From positions 144,224 through 208,223 of the forward strand of contig JAPLCA010000015.1 of assembly GCA_026392465.1 (NCBI GenBank): 64,000 nt of DNA. The letters are read 5' to 3'. Positions 63,901 through 64,000 of the stretch are shown piece after piece. Origin of the DNA: Propionibacteriales bacterium (lineage in GTDB: Bacteria; Actinomycetota; Actinomycetes; Propionibacteriales; Nocardioidaceae). A model generated the notes under the pieces. That model saw only the letters and a program-made list of their open reading frames with translations. It made no database searches and was not told the origin of the DNA. The translations under genes and the position numbers were made by a program. Each line of letters starts with the position of its first letter. The stretch's first letter is position 1.

Positions 63901-63957
63901 GAGAGCCTCCGGGGTGAGGTGTGGATTGTCTAGATTCACGCCGCCCAGGAGGCTCTC
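63901..63957 (+). promoter_or_regulatory. Hairpin that covers the transposase ribosome-binding site
   Basis: GAGAGCCTCC 63901-63910 is complementary to GGAGGCTCTC 63948-63957, the latter holding the Shine-Dalgarno AGGAGG (63947-63952). In a transcript entering from outside, the hairpin would hide the site. A promoter inside the loop (TAGATT at 63931-63936 as -10) would give mRNA without the left arm. Confidence 0.5.
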
Positions 63958-64000
63958 GTGTCCCACCGTAACGCCCGGACGACATTCCACGGCCGGCTGC
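63958..64000 (+). CDS. IS481-family transposase, first codons only
   Basis: GTG 63958 opens a frame reading SHRNARTTFHGRL after the start, the usual beginning of IS481-family DDE transposases (S-H-x-N-A-R-x-T-x-H-G-R). AGGAGG lies five bases upstream. Only 14 codons are inside the window, so integrity cannot be judged. Confidence 0.75.
   Translation, partial: MSHRNARTTFHGRL

Larger units (their letters stand above)
63860..64000 (+). mobile_element. Left end of an IS481-type insertion sequence
   Basis: From 63860 the sequence begins TGTAACCGGCCATGAG, a typical IS481-family end (inverted repeat starting TGT). It is preceded by CCTAGT at 63854-63859, which fits the NCTAGN target preference reported for IS481. 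A transposase frame starts at 63958 and runs off the window. The right end is not visible, so the boundary is inferred. Confidence 0.75.

Overview
The window comes from a high-GC actinobacterium. From position 32816 to 63694 the gene order (zincin-tilS-hpt-ftsH-folE-folP-folB-folK-DUF3180-DUF2520 protein-panC-panD-coaX-lysS-clpC) follows the Mycobacterium tuberculosis block Rv3626c to Rv3596c, with several inserted genes. The overall content suggests a Nocardioides/Aeromicrobium-type member of the Nocardioidaceae. That placement is inference.

Left accessory part (1-8100). A SARP-type regulator runs off the left edge and is divergent from a stand-alone acyltransferase, so this may be the edge of a polyketide or fatty-acid type cluster. 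An arsenic resistance island follows: arsR, an acr3 efflux pump, two arsC reductases and an ArsO-like flavoprotein, with an apparent truncated GNAT remnant at its left end. A 14-bp inverted repeat bounds the region, and its right copy lies next to tRNA-Phe. Three small or hypothetical genes sit inside the right end of this interval.

Middle accessory part (8100-32700). tRNA-Glu, tRNA-Asp and tRNA-Phe lie in one orientation but are spread over 13 kb. Between them are a RutE-like nitroreductase, a duplicated tRNA-Asp end with terminator, an operon of cysteine dioxygenase, rhodanese and an OpuC-type ABC importer, a frameshifted hydrolase, gluQRS, and an IclR-linked catabolic cluster. That cluster encodes a TRAP-type permease, a 2-TM protein, a dehydrogenase-aldolase fusion and a cyclase-family hydrolase. 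Next come a zincin, a pirin, a bfaB-bfaA pair for 10-methyl branched fatty acids, exonuclease III, an AbiEi-DUF559 protein framed by long palindromes, and a six-gene Mrp Na+/H+ antiporter operon.

Conserved right part (32800-63700). This holds the tRNA-lysidine/purine salvage/FtsH/folate block, a DUF885 peptidase, ilvA, the pantothenate genes panC, panD and coaX, an ankyrin protein, a TetR regulator, two csbD copies, an NhaA-DsbA fusion, a lipoprotein, lysS, a TauD-like dioxygenase, a complete fructose PTS (ptsI divergent from fruR-fruK-fruA-ptsH) and clpC. The right edge enters an IS481-type element.

The points most worth checking are: an FtsH whose Walker B glutamate is alanine; the AbiEi-DUF559 gene between two related 24-bp palindromes; the dehydrogenase-aldolase fusion with a TRAP-like permease lacking DctP/DctQ; the duplicated tRNA-Asp terminator with compensatory stem changes; and the cysteine dioxygenase-rhodanese-OpuC operon.
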